This document shows positions 1 to 7,388 of a DNA stretch of 64,000 bases, in pieces. This DNA comes from Bacillota bacterium (GTDB taxonomy: Bacteria; Bacillota; Clostridia; Christensenellales; SZUA-584). Every line of letters starts with the position of its first letter. Positions within the stretch are counted from its first letter, which is position 1. The notes beneath the pieces were generated by a model. The model had not been told where the DNA came from. It did not search any database and was given only the letters and a program-made list of their open reading frames with translations. The position numbers and the translations under genes are program-made. Where the stretch lies: positions 62,001-126,000 of the forward strand of contig JAEYKW010000042.1 in assembly GCA_023408075.1 (NCBI GenBank). The letters run 5' to 3'.

Positions 1-954
1 GCCGCCTATGTTATCCGCCGCGGTGCGTCCCTGCCGAATGGCCGCAGGGGCCTCGCAGAGCAGCACCTTGCCCCCGAAAACAGATTCCAGCTCGACCGCG
101 TTGCCCACTGCATAGATGTCTTTATCCGTGGTCTGCATCCTCTCGTCCACAATAATGCCGCCTGTGATGCCGATACCCAGCCCCGCCGCTTTCGCGAGCG
201 CGGTTTCGGGCACTGTACCCGCGCAGAGTATCACGGCATCCGCAAATATGGACTTACCTCCCGACAGCGACAGCCGTATGCCCTCTTCCGCACTTTCGCA
301 TTGCAGCACAGACGCGTTCGTGATCAGCGCCACGCTGTTGTCCTCCAGCGCCCGCCGCGCGAAGTGTGCCATATCGGCGTCGAAAACAGGCAGTGCGTGG
401 CTGCTCTTTTCAATCACGCAGGTTTTAATGCCGCGTGAAGACAGGTTCTCCGCAACCTCCAGACCGACGCTCCCGCCGCCCACCACTGCCGCACGCCTCA
501 CATGAAAAGCATCGATGTGGGCGGTCACAGCCGCGAGATCCCCCATATCTTTGAGCGTAAAGACGCCTGCCAAATCAAGCCCCGGTACATCCGGGCGCAC
601 CGGTTTCGTGCCGGTCGCAATAATGAGCTTGTCATATGCCGCGCTGTAAGCTTTGCCCGAATTTAAGTCGTGCACCGTCACAGATTTGCCGTACCTGTCG
701 ATAGCCGTGACCTCGCTGCGGCATTGGACGTCGATGCCGTACCGCACTGTGAGGTCGTGCTCAGACGGCAATGCTGCGATATCCTTCGTACTGACCAAAC
801 CGCCGAGACAATATGGCAGCGCACTGCTCGCAAAAGCCACATGCTCATTTTTTTCAAACACGGTGATCGACGCATTTTCATCAAGCCTGCGCAGCCGCGT
901 CGCTGCGCTGATGCCGCCGGCGATGCCTCCGATAATCACATATTTTTTACTCAT
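1..954 (-). CDS. FAD/NAD(P)-dependent pyridine nucleotide-disulfide reductase family protein (3' end missing)
   Basis: The gene starts at ATG 954 and runs off the left edge, leaving 318 codons. A Rossmann FAD motif (IIGGIAGGISAATRL) lies at residues 7-21, an NAD(P) motif (VVGGGSVGLEVAENL) near residue 155 and the second FAD motif (DIYAVGNAVE) near residue 275. This order fits the CoA-disulfide reductase / NADH oxidase / NADH:rubredoxin reductase group. In CoA-disulfide reductases the redox cysteine lies in an NCGLPY motif near residue 43. Here that stretch reads SSALPYC, with Ser44 in place of the cysteine and a Cys at 49. Classic CoA-disulfide chemistry is therefore doubtful, and an NADH oxidase or electron-carrier reductase role is possible. 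The C-terminal dimerisation domain and any rhodanese extension lie outside the window. Confidence 0.85.
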   Translation of the reverse strand, partial: MSKKYVIIGGIAGGISAATRLRRLDENASITVFEKNEHVAFASSALPYCLGGLVSTKDIAALPSEHDLTVRYGIDVQCRSEVTAIDRYGKSVTVHDLNSGKAYSAAYDKLIIATGTKPVRPDVPGLDLAGVFTLKDMGDLAAVTAHIDAFHVRRAAVVGGGSVGLEVAENLSSRGIKTCVIEKSSHALPVFDADMAHFARRALEDNSVALITNASVLQCESAEEGIRLSLSGGKSIFADAVILCAGTVPETALAKAAGLGIGITGGIIVDERMQTTDKDIYAVGNAVELESVFGGKVLLCEAPAAIRQGRTAADNIGG

Positions 955-1112
955 TCCGGCTCCCCTGATTTAAGCGTTTTTCATATTGCCAAATATATCG
1001 TATTATATATATTCGATTATCTAAATCTATTCCCTTTGTATTATTTCTTGATATTTTGAATTTTATAAGAACATTACCGCAGTTTTTGATATAATGGGCT
1101 TTGGAGGGTATT

Positions 1113-1925
1113 ATGGTATTCGGAATGTCAACAGCTTGCTTTTTCCCAAATGTTTATAACGAAGATGCGATTGACCTGATGGGGAAAATGGGCATCACGC
1201 ACATTGAAGTGTTTTTCAGCTGCATGGCGGAATACCAAAAGGACTATGTCAGCGACTTAAAAAGGCGCGCCGAATTCTGGGGCATTCAAGTCAGCTCCAT
1301 CCATGCCTTTTCCCTTCAGTTTGAGCCGCAGCTTTTCTCGGAGCACGAGCGCGCACGGCTTGAAGCCCTCGGCATTTACCGGCAGGTGCTCGAAGCGGGC
1401 GCAAAGCTCGGCGCGCAAAGCTACGTGTTTCACGGCCCCGCCAATGTCAAACGGGCACGCAGTCTCGTGCTCAATTACGATTATATCGCGGAAAGAACGC
1501 AGCCGCTCGCCGATTTGGCCAATCAGCACCGCATCAAGCTTTCCTGGGAGAACGTCCACTGGTGCTGGTACGCGTCGCCCGATTTTCCGTGCAAGCTGCT
1601 GCCCCTGCTGAGCCCGAACAGCCTCTGGCTGACGTTTGATTTGAAGCAGGCGGTTCAGTCAGGCTTTTCCCCCGCCGACTATCTGCAGCAGGCGCAAGGG
1701 CGGCTCAGCAACATTCACATCTGCGACGTCCGGTTTGACGACAAGCTCGGATGCATACCGGTGCTGCCGTTTCATGGCAGCGTCGATTTCGGCGATATCA
1801 AAGCACAGCTTCTGCAAATCGGCTTTGACGGTTCTGTCATTCTGGAAGTCTACAGCCACAACTATCAGAGCCTTCACGAGCTTCTTGAGAACTATAAACA
1901 GTCAAAGGCCTTCTTTTGCGGTTAA
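1113..1925 (+). CDS. Sugar phosphate isomerase/epimerase, xylose-isomerase-like TIM barrel
   Basis: A 270-residue cytoplasmic protein of the AP-endonuclease-2 / xylose-isomerase-like TIM barrel superfamily. Candidate divalent-metal ligands appear in family order on successive strands: Glu in SWENVHW, Asp in LTFDLKQA, His and Asp in NIHICDVRFDD, and Glu in VILEVYSH. The ATG at 1113 is preferred because GGAGGG lies 5 bases upstream; an in-frame TTG at 1101 would overlap that site. It is a single gene between a divergent oxidoreductase and the exported protein at 2025. No sugar transporter or kinase is near, so the substrate is unknown; family members isomerise or epimerise keto-sugars or inositol derivatives. 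Confidence 0.8.
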   Translation: MVFGMSTACFFPNVYNEDAIDLMGKMGITHIEVFFSCMAEYQKDYVSDLKRRAEFWGIQVSSIHAFSLQFEPQLFSEHERARLEALGIYRQVLEAGAKLGAQSYVFHGPANVKRARSLVLNYDYIAERTQPLADLANQHRIKLSWENVHWCWYASPDFPCKLLPLLSPNSLWLTFDLKQAVQSGFSPADYLQQAQGRLSNIHICDVRFDDKLGCIPVLPFHGSVDFGDIKAQLLQIGFDGSVILEVYSHNYQSLHELLENYKQSKAFFCG

Positions 1926-2024
1926 ACTCCAGCCCAAAAAGCCGCTTGACTTTCAAAAAACTGTTTCACTTAACGTCAGAAGGGTATTAAATAGTATAAA
2001 AACTAAAAAAGGTGGGTGCGTATA

Positions 2025-2918
2025 ATGAAACCAAGGGTTAACCCATTCGCAGCTAAAGTATGCATCACCATCAGCACAAAGGATGTCGCGCGAAAAACAC
2101 CCGTTTGTATCGTGGTGCGTAAGGTCTTCCTGTATGCTTTCATTTTTATCTTAATTGCCGTGATAGGCGTCAGCGCCTATGCGGGGATCAGCGCTTATCT
2201 CACAGTGGACAAGCTAAGCGCTGAACTTGGTGAACGGGAAGCAACACAGAGCCTCGTACTTGCGTCGGCGGCTGACAGCCTTTCTTTACCGGCTGTGCCT
2301 GCCCCGGTACAAACGTCTGAAGCGTCATCCCCAAGTGAGGATGACATGCCCGCTTTAGGGTATGACGAAATCACGGAGGATGGAACAAAGGAATCCGAAC
2401 GCTTGTCGGATCCCTGGCTGACAGTGGAGGCGGCTCCCATCGTTGAAAGCATCGAATATAAAAACGGCGATGTCAACGGGCGTGTGGAGCTTATCGATTG
2501 GTTCGACGGCGGATCGGAAGTTTTCCCCAAAGGCACGGAAGCGACCGTGATCGATGTGGATACCGGACTTTCGTTTCATGTGCGCCGCTTCGGCGGCCAA
2601 TACCACGCCGACAGCGACCCTCTCACTGCCGATGATACGGCGATTATGAAGCAGATCGTCGGTGGCAAATGGTCTTGGGACAGGCATTCGATCTGGGTCA
2701 AAATCGGCGACCGTTACATCGCGGCGTCCATGCATGGCATGCCGCACATGGTGGATCCATCCTCAAGCAACAATTTTCCCGGCCATTTCTGCATTCATTT
2801 TCTTCACAGCAAGGTTCATGAAACCGGGAAAGAGTGCCCCAGGCATCAGGCGATGGTATTAAAAGCGTTGACAAACGCGGACAAGCTTGACGAGTATTTA
2901 AAAACCAATGCATACTAA
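2025..2918 (+). CDS. Membrane-anchored extracellular protein with conserved HFCIHF C-terminal domain
   Basis: A 297-residue protein with a short basic cytoplasmic N-terminus, one transmembrane helix at about residues 30-53, a Ser/Pro/acidic linker to about 125, and a C-terminal extracytoplasmic domain. That domain carries VRRFGGQYHADSDPLT, WSWDRHSIWV, AASMHGMPHM and FPGHFCIHFLHSKVH. I recall the same block in exported Clostridia proteins, often next to SH3 or peptidoglycan-binding modules, so a cell-wall role is inferred; no catalytic residue is proven. The start is ATG 2025 behind GGTGGG. The bactofilin begins 18 bases downstream, so the two are probably co-transcribed. Bactofilin genes often sit beside an M23 endopeptidase, and this protein occupies that position here. 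Confidence 0.65.
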   Translation: MKPRVNPFAAKVCITISTKDVARKTPVCIVVRKVFLYAFIFILIAVIGVSAYAGISAYLTVDKLSAELGEREATQSLVLASAADSLSLPAVPAPVQTSEASSPSEDDMPALGYDEITEDGTKESERLSDPWLTVEAAPIVESIEYKNGDVNGRVELIDWFDGGSEVFPKGTEATVIDVDTGLSFHVRRFGGQYHADSDPLTADDTAIMKQIVGGKWSWDRHSIWVKIGDRYIAASMHGMPHMVDPSSSNNFPGHFCIHFLHSKVHETGKECPRHQAMVLKALTNADKLDEYLKTNAY

Positions 2919-2936
2919 CCAAAGGAGTGCTAAGAA

Positions 2937-3416
2937 ATGGCAAGAATGAAAAACGAACCGCCCCGTATAATGAAGAACCTGCCGGATGCGAGCATTCCGT
3001 CCGGAACGACGTTCGCCGGCAATATTGACACATTGGGCGGCGTGCGTGTGGACGGCACAGTGAAAGGCAACGTCAAGGCGGGCGGCGACATCACGATCGG
3101 CGGCGACGGCGCGATTGAAGGCAGCGTCAACGCGATCAATGTCAACATCGCGGGCAGAATCAACGGCAATTTGACCGCAACGGGTGCCGTTCAGATGCTC
3201 AGCGGAGCCAAATTGATCGGGAACCTCACTGCTTCGAGCTTTGCGATTGAGCACGGCGCTTATTACACGGGCAAATGCACAATCAGCGACGGCAAGGATC
3301 AGGTGCCGAGTGCGGCTGCGGAAGCTTCCGAAAAGAAGCATGAGTCCAAAGTGACGGAAATTCCGACGGAAAAACCGGAAAAAGCAGTGAAAAAGCCGGT
3401 TGAAAAGGCAGTATAA
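2937..3416 (+). CDS. Bactofilin (polymer-forming cytoskeletal protein)
   Basis: A 159-residue protein. Residues about 20-125 form the bactofilin beta-helix, with regular hydrophobic and glycine-rich rungs such as GNIDTLGGVRVDGTVKGNV, GDITIGGDGAIEGSV and SGAKLIGNLTAS. The tail is Lys/Glu/Pro-rich and probably disordered. Bactofilins polymerise without nucleotide, usually at the membrane, and scaffold cell-wall enzymes. An AAAGGAG site lies upstream of ATG 2937. It is the second gene of a unit with the exported protein at 2025 and is followed at once by a rho-independent terminator. Confidence 0.9.
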   Translation: MARMKNEPPRIMKNLPDASIPSGTTFAGNIDTLGGVRVDGTVKGNVKAGGDITIGGDGAIEGSVNAINVNIAGRINGNLTATGAVQMLSGAKLIGNLTASSFAIEHGAYYTGKCTISDGKDQVPSAAAEASEKKHESKVTEIPTEKPEKAVKKPVEKAV

Positions 3417-3431
3417 CCTGATAATCGCTTA

Positions 3432-3461
3432 GCCTGATGAGTCCGCTCGTCAGGCTTTTTT
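3432..3461 (+). terminator. Rho-independent terminator after the bactofilin
   Basis: A 10-bp stem GCCTGATGAG/CTCGTCAGGC (one G-T pair) with loop TCCG is followed by a run of six T. It ends the 2025-3416 unit. Confidence 0.85.
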
Positions 3462-3663
3462 GTTTTAATAACGGTTTTTCCGTTATTTACGCAATCAGCT
3501 GATTTAATTGTTCCTTCATTCTCATGTCTGAGCAAAAGATATTTCTTGGCCCCCGTTCGAAAAAATTTCAGCCATTAAAGAACTATAGCTGCGTCTTCCT
3601 TCACCCGCATCCGTCGCATTTCGGTTCCATTGTCTTCTATAAGCTTCATTCAATCATCGCCAT

Positions 3664-3793
3664 TCAATTTTTCAAATAAAAGTTAAGATTGCATTCATTA
3701 CAGTGATAGTGCAGCCTTTCGATATTTGTAATTATCCCCATCTTTAACGAGCAGAAATTTCTCATCTTTCTCTGATAAAGTCCGCACATTTTG
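3664..3793 (-). pseudogene. Possible decayed 3' extension of the zinc-ribbon-like gene
   Basis: Directly after the TAA at 3794-3796 the same frame keeps reading protein-like sequence (SEKDEKFLLVKDGDNYKYRK) for about 30 codons. A one-base frame change near 3710 would then join a tail with a CxxC-type motif (HYHCNECNLNFYLKN) ending at 3664. This suggests one nonsense mutation and one frameshift in an originally longer gene. It is read by eye only; the alternative is chance coding-like sequence. Confidence 0.3.
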
Positions 3794-4162
3794 TTATTCT
3801 GAATACAATAAATAAACTTCAAGGGACACCATTTCGTTGTCATTGGGAATTGAATTCCCGGCAAAATCATCATCAAGTGAAAACTTGTATCCGCCACCAT
3901 CGACGTTTTTATGAGGGGGTATCAAGCAGCTATTTAATGAAACCCTACATTTTTCGCAATATTTATTTTCAATCTGCTTATGAAATGGCCGAAGGTAGGC
4001 ATCCTCTTCAAATGCATACCAGTAATATTCATTGCAGAACCGGCATTGCAACAACACAGGTGCATCTCCAAAATCAGCGACTGTGTAATAAACTTTGTAT
4101 TCATTCTGACAGTCTAAAGCATGTGACTTATATACATATACCCTCCTCTCTTCTTTTCGCAT
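3794..4162 (-). CDS. Hypothetical protein with two CxxC motifs (possible zinc ribbon)
   Basis: A 122-residue soluble protein that I do not recognise. It has two CxxC pairs, CRFC and CEKC, about 27 residues apart, which could bind one zinc ion. ATG 4162 is chosen because AAGAAGG lies just upstream; a TTG at 4198 is in frame but has no site. Codon use is more AT-rich than in the neighbours. The region downstream on this strand appears to contain a decayed continuation, so this may be the intact front part of a broken gene. It stands alone between convergent or unrelated units. Confidence 0.5.
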   Translation of the reverse strand: MRKEERRVYVYKSHALDCQNEYKVYYTVADFGDAPVLLQCRFCNEYYWYAFEEDAYLRPFHKQIENKYCEKCRVSLNSCLIPPHKNVDGGGYKFSLDDDFAGNSIPNDNEMVSLEVYLLYSE

Positions 4163-4220
4163 TGCAGCACCTTCTTTCGAGAATGATGAATATGTCAACC
4201 ATCTATAAGAGTTCTCTCAC

Positions 4221-4247
4221 AAAAAAAGCACCTGTCGCCAAGTGCTT
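4221..4247 (-). terminator. Terminator after the GGDEF-like gene
   Basis: On the minus strand the hairpin AGCACTTGGCGACAGGTGCT is followed by seven T. It lies 18 bases past the stop codon at 4265. Confidence 0.75.
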
Positions 4248-4264
4248 AATGCCATGTCTTTTGC

Positions 4265-5677
4265 TCAGCGCAGCGCGTAATGCTTGCACGCCACGTCGGA
4301 AATCGCATCCACCACCTCGGGGCAGAACTGCTTGCCTCTCGTCTCCATAAATTTTTCGGTGATATCCCGGCAACCGGCCTTGTGCGCGGAGACGATATCA
4401 TCAAAGCCCCTTACGCCCGCAATAATGCGGCTCGGCAGCGGTATGCGGCTCGGATGCTCGTCATAACGCTTGAATATGCTTTTGTAAAGCTCATGCAGGT
4501 CCTTAAGCTCGTCGATTTTGCTTATGATTTTTTTGCCGTGGTCCACATGCTGCATAAACAGCTCGCAGTCGTCCCCGGTTAAGTCCATCCTGTTTCGTAT
4601 CAGGCTGTTGTCAAGGCCGATAAAGCCGATGTCCGCGATTTTGGCAAGCACCTTAACGACATCCACGCATTCCTCACCGCATCCGAGCATCACAGCCACC
4701 TGCGAAGACAGGCTCTGCAGCCTCACCGCGCGTTTGCCCCACGCCGCTTTGGTTTCGATAATGCTGTTCATGCTGTCGATCACGGTGCTTTCGGTGAGTA
4801 TGGTGTGAATGGCTCTGATCCTGCGCATTTTATTGAGCGCCTGCCGGTAGAGGTCGCAGAAGCTCACGGCCTTCTCCGCCGATGAATACCCAAAGCTCAC
4901 ATCCGTTTTGACAAGGTTCATATACATGCCGTGCAGCATCATGCGGGTCTGCTTGATCTTGTTGTCAATTTCGAGCTGGCTCTTGCCCGCGTAAACGGCG
5001 CAATATTCTCCCCCGCCGATCCGCGCTATCATCTCAGCGTCAAAGAAGCACTCTTTAATCACTTCCGCCACGTTTCGTATGAGCGTATTACCCGCGATAT
5101 ACCCAAAGGAATTGTTGATCTCGTTGAACCGGTCAATCTTGGCCACGATCAACGTTTGGGGGTACATGCCGAACTTGAAAAAATCGTTGGCAAACGCGTC
5201 AAAAGCCGCGGCGTTCGCAAGGCCGGTCAGCGCGTCGTGCTTCTCAAGAAACTCAAGGCGCTTGTTCTGGCTCTCTGTCAGCTTCGCGTCGTACGCATAG
5301 CCGATGGCAAAAGCCCGGTCATCCCGCGAGATGGCCATACCTTTCACCTCAAAGGAGCGCGTATCGCCCTCCGCCATGTATCTTATTTTGAGCTCAAAAG
5401 AACGCCGTTCATAGCTGGAAATGAACGAGACGGCCGACCGTATGGCCGCCGCATCTTCGGGATGAACATTGCTCATCACGTGGTCCACCCGAAGTGTTTC
5501 CTCGCGCTCTGATTTTAAATCGGTAAATACAATATCTCCTGTCAGGAAATCGGCTTCAAAGGCATACATTGTATTTTCACTTATACCGGCCGAATCAAAA
5601 ACACCCGCTTGCCCGTGCACCGCGCTGCTTATGTCAAACGGATATCCGGGATGCTCCATCTGTTCAAACAAATACAC
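4265..5677 (-). CDS. PAS-like/degenerate GGDEF/degenerate HD-GYP protein
   Basis: A 470-residue cytoplasmic protein with three regions. Residues about 35-130 are PAS-like and include VHPEDAAAIR. Residues about 145-300 are a GGDEF fold, opening with HDALTGLANAAAFD and carrying GGGEY (221-225) where active cyclases have GG(D/E)EF. Residues about 310-465 resemble an HD-GYP domain, but HDIGK-IG is replaced by ADIGFIG and the GYP region by DEHPSRIPLPSRII. Both catalytic centres therefore look lost, suggesting a c-di-GMP-sensing or scaffold role rather than synthesis or hydrolysis. The start is GTG 5677, nine bases after GGAGG. It is a single gene with its own terminator. Confidence 0.85.
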   Translation of the reverse strand: MYLFEQMEHPGYPFDISSAVHGQAGVFDSAGISENTMYAFEADFLTGDIVFTDLKSEREETLRVDHVMSNVHPEDAAAIRSAVSFISSYERRSFELKIRYMAEGDTRSFEVKGMAISRDDRAFAIGYAYDAKLTESQNKRLEFLEKHDALTGLANAAAFDAFANDFFKFGMYPQTLIVAKIDRFNEINNSFGYIAGNTLIRNVAEVIKECFFDAEMIARIGGGEYCAVYAGKSQLEIDNKIKQTRMMLHGMYMNLVKTDVSFGYSSAEKAVSFCDLYRQALNKMRRIRAIHTILTESTVIDSMNSIIETKAAWGKRAVRLQSLSSQVAVMLGCGEECVDVVKVLAKIADIGFIGLDNSLIRNRMDLTGDDCELFMQHVDHGKKIISKIDELKDLHELYKSIFKRYDEHPSRIPLPSRIIAGVRGFDDIVSAHKAGCRDITEKFMETRGKQFCPEVVDAISDVACKHYALR

Positions 5678-5807
5678 TGTTGTTTTCCTCCAAGGGAAAA
5701 AATCACAGTTGTTTTATAAACGAAAATGAATCAGCTGAAACAGAAGAAGTGTCGCGAAAAAAGTGAATTATTGACTTGTTTTGACGAAAATATCAAAGTA
5801 TGCCTCG

Positions 5808-6263
5808 TTATGTCTTTGTTCTCTTCGCTTTGAAGTAAGCCGTGAGCAGCGCCGCGCATTCGCTCTGCATCACGCCGCCCGTTATTTTGGGCATATGGTT
5901 GAGCCTGCCTTCGGCGAGATTATAGAGCGAGCCCATTGCGCCGCCCTTGGGGTCGTACGCGCCAAACACCACCGTTTCAATGCGCGCATTGATGATGGCC
6001 CCGGCGCACATGGGGCACGGCTCCAATGTCACGTACAGCGTACAGCCGGGCAGACGCCAGCCCTTGAGGCGTTTTGCTGCCTTGTCGATAGCCAGCAGCT
6101 CGGCATGGGCGAGCGGGTTTCTGCGCGTTTCGCGCAGGTTGCCTGCCTTTGCGATGATTTTTCCGCCTTGCACGATCACCGCGCCAACGGGAACCTCGTC
6201 TTTTGCGGCGGCTTTTTTGGCCATATCAATGGCGACGGACATAAAGAACTCGTGATCATCCAT
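5808..6263 (-). CDS. tadA: tRNA-specific adenosine deaminase TadA
   Basis: A 151-residue cytoplasmic zinc deaminase. It carries the catalytic HAE at residues 53-55 (zinc ligand and proton-shuttle Glu) and PCPMC at 82-86 (the two Cys ligands). The length matches TadA, which converts A34 of tRNA-Arg(ACG) to inosine. ATG 6263 is the only sensible start. It lies divergent to the DeoR-type regulator, with about 200 bases between the start codons. Confidence 0.93.
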   Translation of the reverse strand: MDDHEFFMSVAIDMAKKAAAKDEVPVGAVIVQGGKIIAKAGNLRETRRNPLAHAELLAIDKAAKRLKGWRLPGCTLYVTLEPCPMCAGAIINARIETVVFGAYDPKGGAMGSLYNLAEGRLNHMPKITGGVMQSECAALLTAYFKAKRTKT

Positions 6264-6409
6264 GCTCTGATTATACCATGGCCTCTCCCCGCGTGCATCC
6301 GCGTTTTATATATGCCGATTTCTTTACGAGGGAAGCTGTCGCCGGCAAATCGATTGATGAAGCGCGACACCTCACCGGGTAGCTTGCCCATGAAAAAAAT
6401 AATCGAAAT

Positions 6410-6439
6410 ATTGTTAACAATAAACAACGGTGATATATT
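6410..6439 (+). promoter_or_regulatory. Promoter with palindromic operator upstream of the DeoR regulator
   Basis: The -35 TTGTTA (6411-6416) and -10 TATATT (6434-6439) are separated by 17 bases. A perfect 12-base palindrome ATTGTTAACAAT (6410-6421) covers the -35, a natural position for autorepression by the adjacent regulator. Confidence 0.65.
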
Positions 6440-6470
6440 GTTTCATATATTTTGAAGACGGAGGCGCATT

Positions 6471-7229
6471 GTGAATACGAAGAGGCGGGACGTGATCAAA
6501 GACCTTTTAAACGCAAAAGGCGAGGTGTTTCTCAAAGACCTTGAGACGGCGTTTCCGGGCTGCTCAACCATGACGCTGCGCCGCGATCTCAAATTCTTCG
6601 AGGAAGAAGGCCTCGTCAAGCGGACACGCGGCGGCGCGGTTGCGCTCTCGCGGTTGTCGATGGCGGCGGAGGATATTTACTCTCGCCGGGCGCTGGAGAA
6701 CACGGACGCCAAAGCGCTGATTGCGAAAAAAGCGGCAGGCTATGTGGAAAGCGGCCGGTCTTTGTTTGTTGATTCGGGCACCACGATGATGATGTTTGCC
6801 AAGCAGATTCCCGACGACTTTGTATCGCTTTTAACCAGCGGCCCCAACATTGCGCTGGAGCTGATTAAAAAAGCCAAGCCGACCGTGATGCTGATCGGCG
6901 GCCAGCTGAGCCGCAATACGATATCCGTTTCGGGCGTCAACGCCTCAGCATTTTTATCGGGCGTGAATATCGATACGGCGTTTATGGCGGCGAGCGGCTT
7001 CTCTTTGCAAAACGGCTTCACGAGCGGCACCTACTCGGAATGCGCGCTCAAGCAGGATGTGTTAAAGCGCGCGTCTAAAGTGATTATGCTGATGGACTCC
7101 ACGAAAGCAGGTAAAAGCCTGCCCTATACGTTCGGCACGCTCAGCGATATCGATGTGCTCGTTTCGGACGGTGAACTGCCGCAGACTATGCTTAACGCGG
7201 CAAGTGAAGCGGGCATTGAAGTGGTTTAG
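6471..7229 (+). CDS. DeoR/GlpR-family transcriptional regulator
   Basis: A 252-residue protein. The N-terminal winged helix-turn-helix is at residues 1-57 with the family signature STMTLRRDL and GLVKRTRGGA. The C-terminal DeoRC sugar-phosphate sensor domain is at about 75-235, with the SGTT motif (VDSGTTMMMFA) and DSTKAGK. The start is GTG 6471 after GGAGGCG. Such proteins usually repress sugar-catabolic genes and are relieved by a phosphorylated sugar. No sugar operon adjoins it, so the regulon is unknown; a palindrome over its own -35 suggests autoregulation. Confidence 0.88.
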   Translation: MNTKRRDVIKDLLNAKGEVFLKDLETAFPGCSTMTLRRDLKFFEEEGLVKRTRGGAVALSRLSMAAEDIYSRRALENTDAKALIAKKAAGYVESGRSLFVDSGTTMMMFAKQIPDDFVSLLTSGPNIALELIKKAKPTVMLIGGQLSRNTISVSGVNASAFLSGVNIDTAFMAASGFSLQNGFTSGTYSECALKQDVLKRASKVIMLMDSTKAGKSLPYTFGTLSDIDVLVSDGELPQTMLNAASEAGIEVV

Positions 7230-7254
7230 CGGCATACCGGCACAAATGGCGACC

Positions 7255-7328
7255 GCCGGTGCACCGGCTCATTCAGCCGTCAACCGCAAGCGGTTGACTG
7301 ATATTTATACCGCCGCTTAAACCGGCGG
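7255..7328. repeat. Three consecutive GC-rich palindromes between convergent genes
   Basis: Three adjacent dyads lie here: GCCGGTGCACCGGC (7255-7268, perfect), GTCAACCGC-AA-GCGGTTGAC (7279-7298, perfect) and CCGCCG/CGGCGG (7310-7328). None has a T-run, so they are not ordinary intrinsic terminators. They fill the gap between the convergent DeoR and aldo/keto reductase genes. Confidence 0.7.
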
Positions 7329-7388
7329 CCTGAACTAACCCTGTATAGGCGCGAGCCGCCTTCGTCAAAGCCTATTGGAAAAAGGGTG

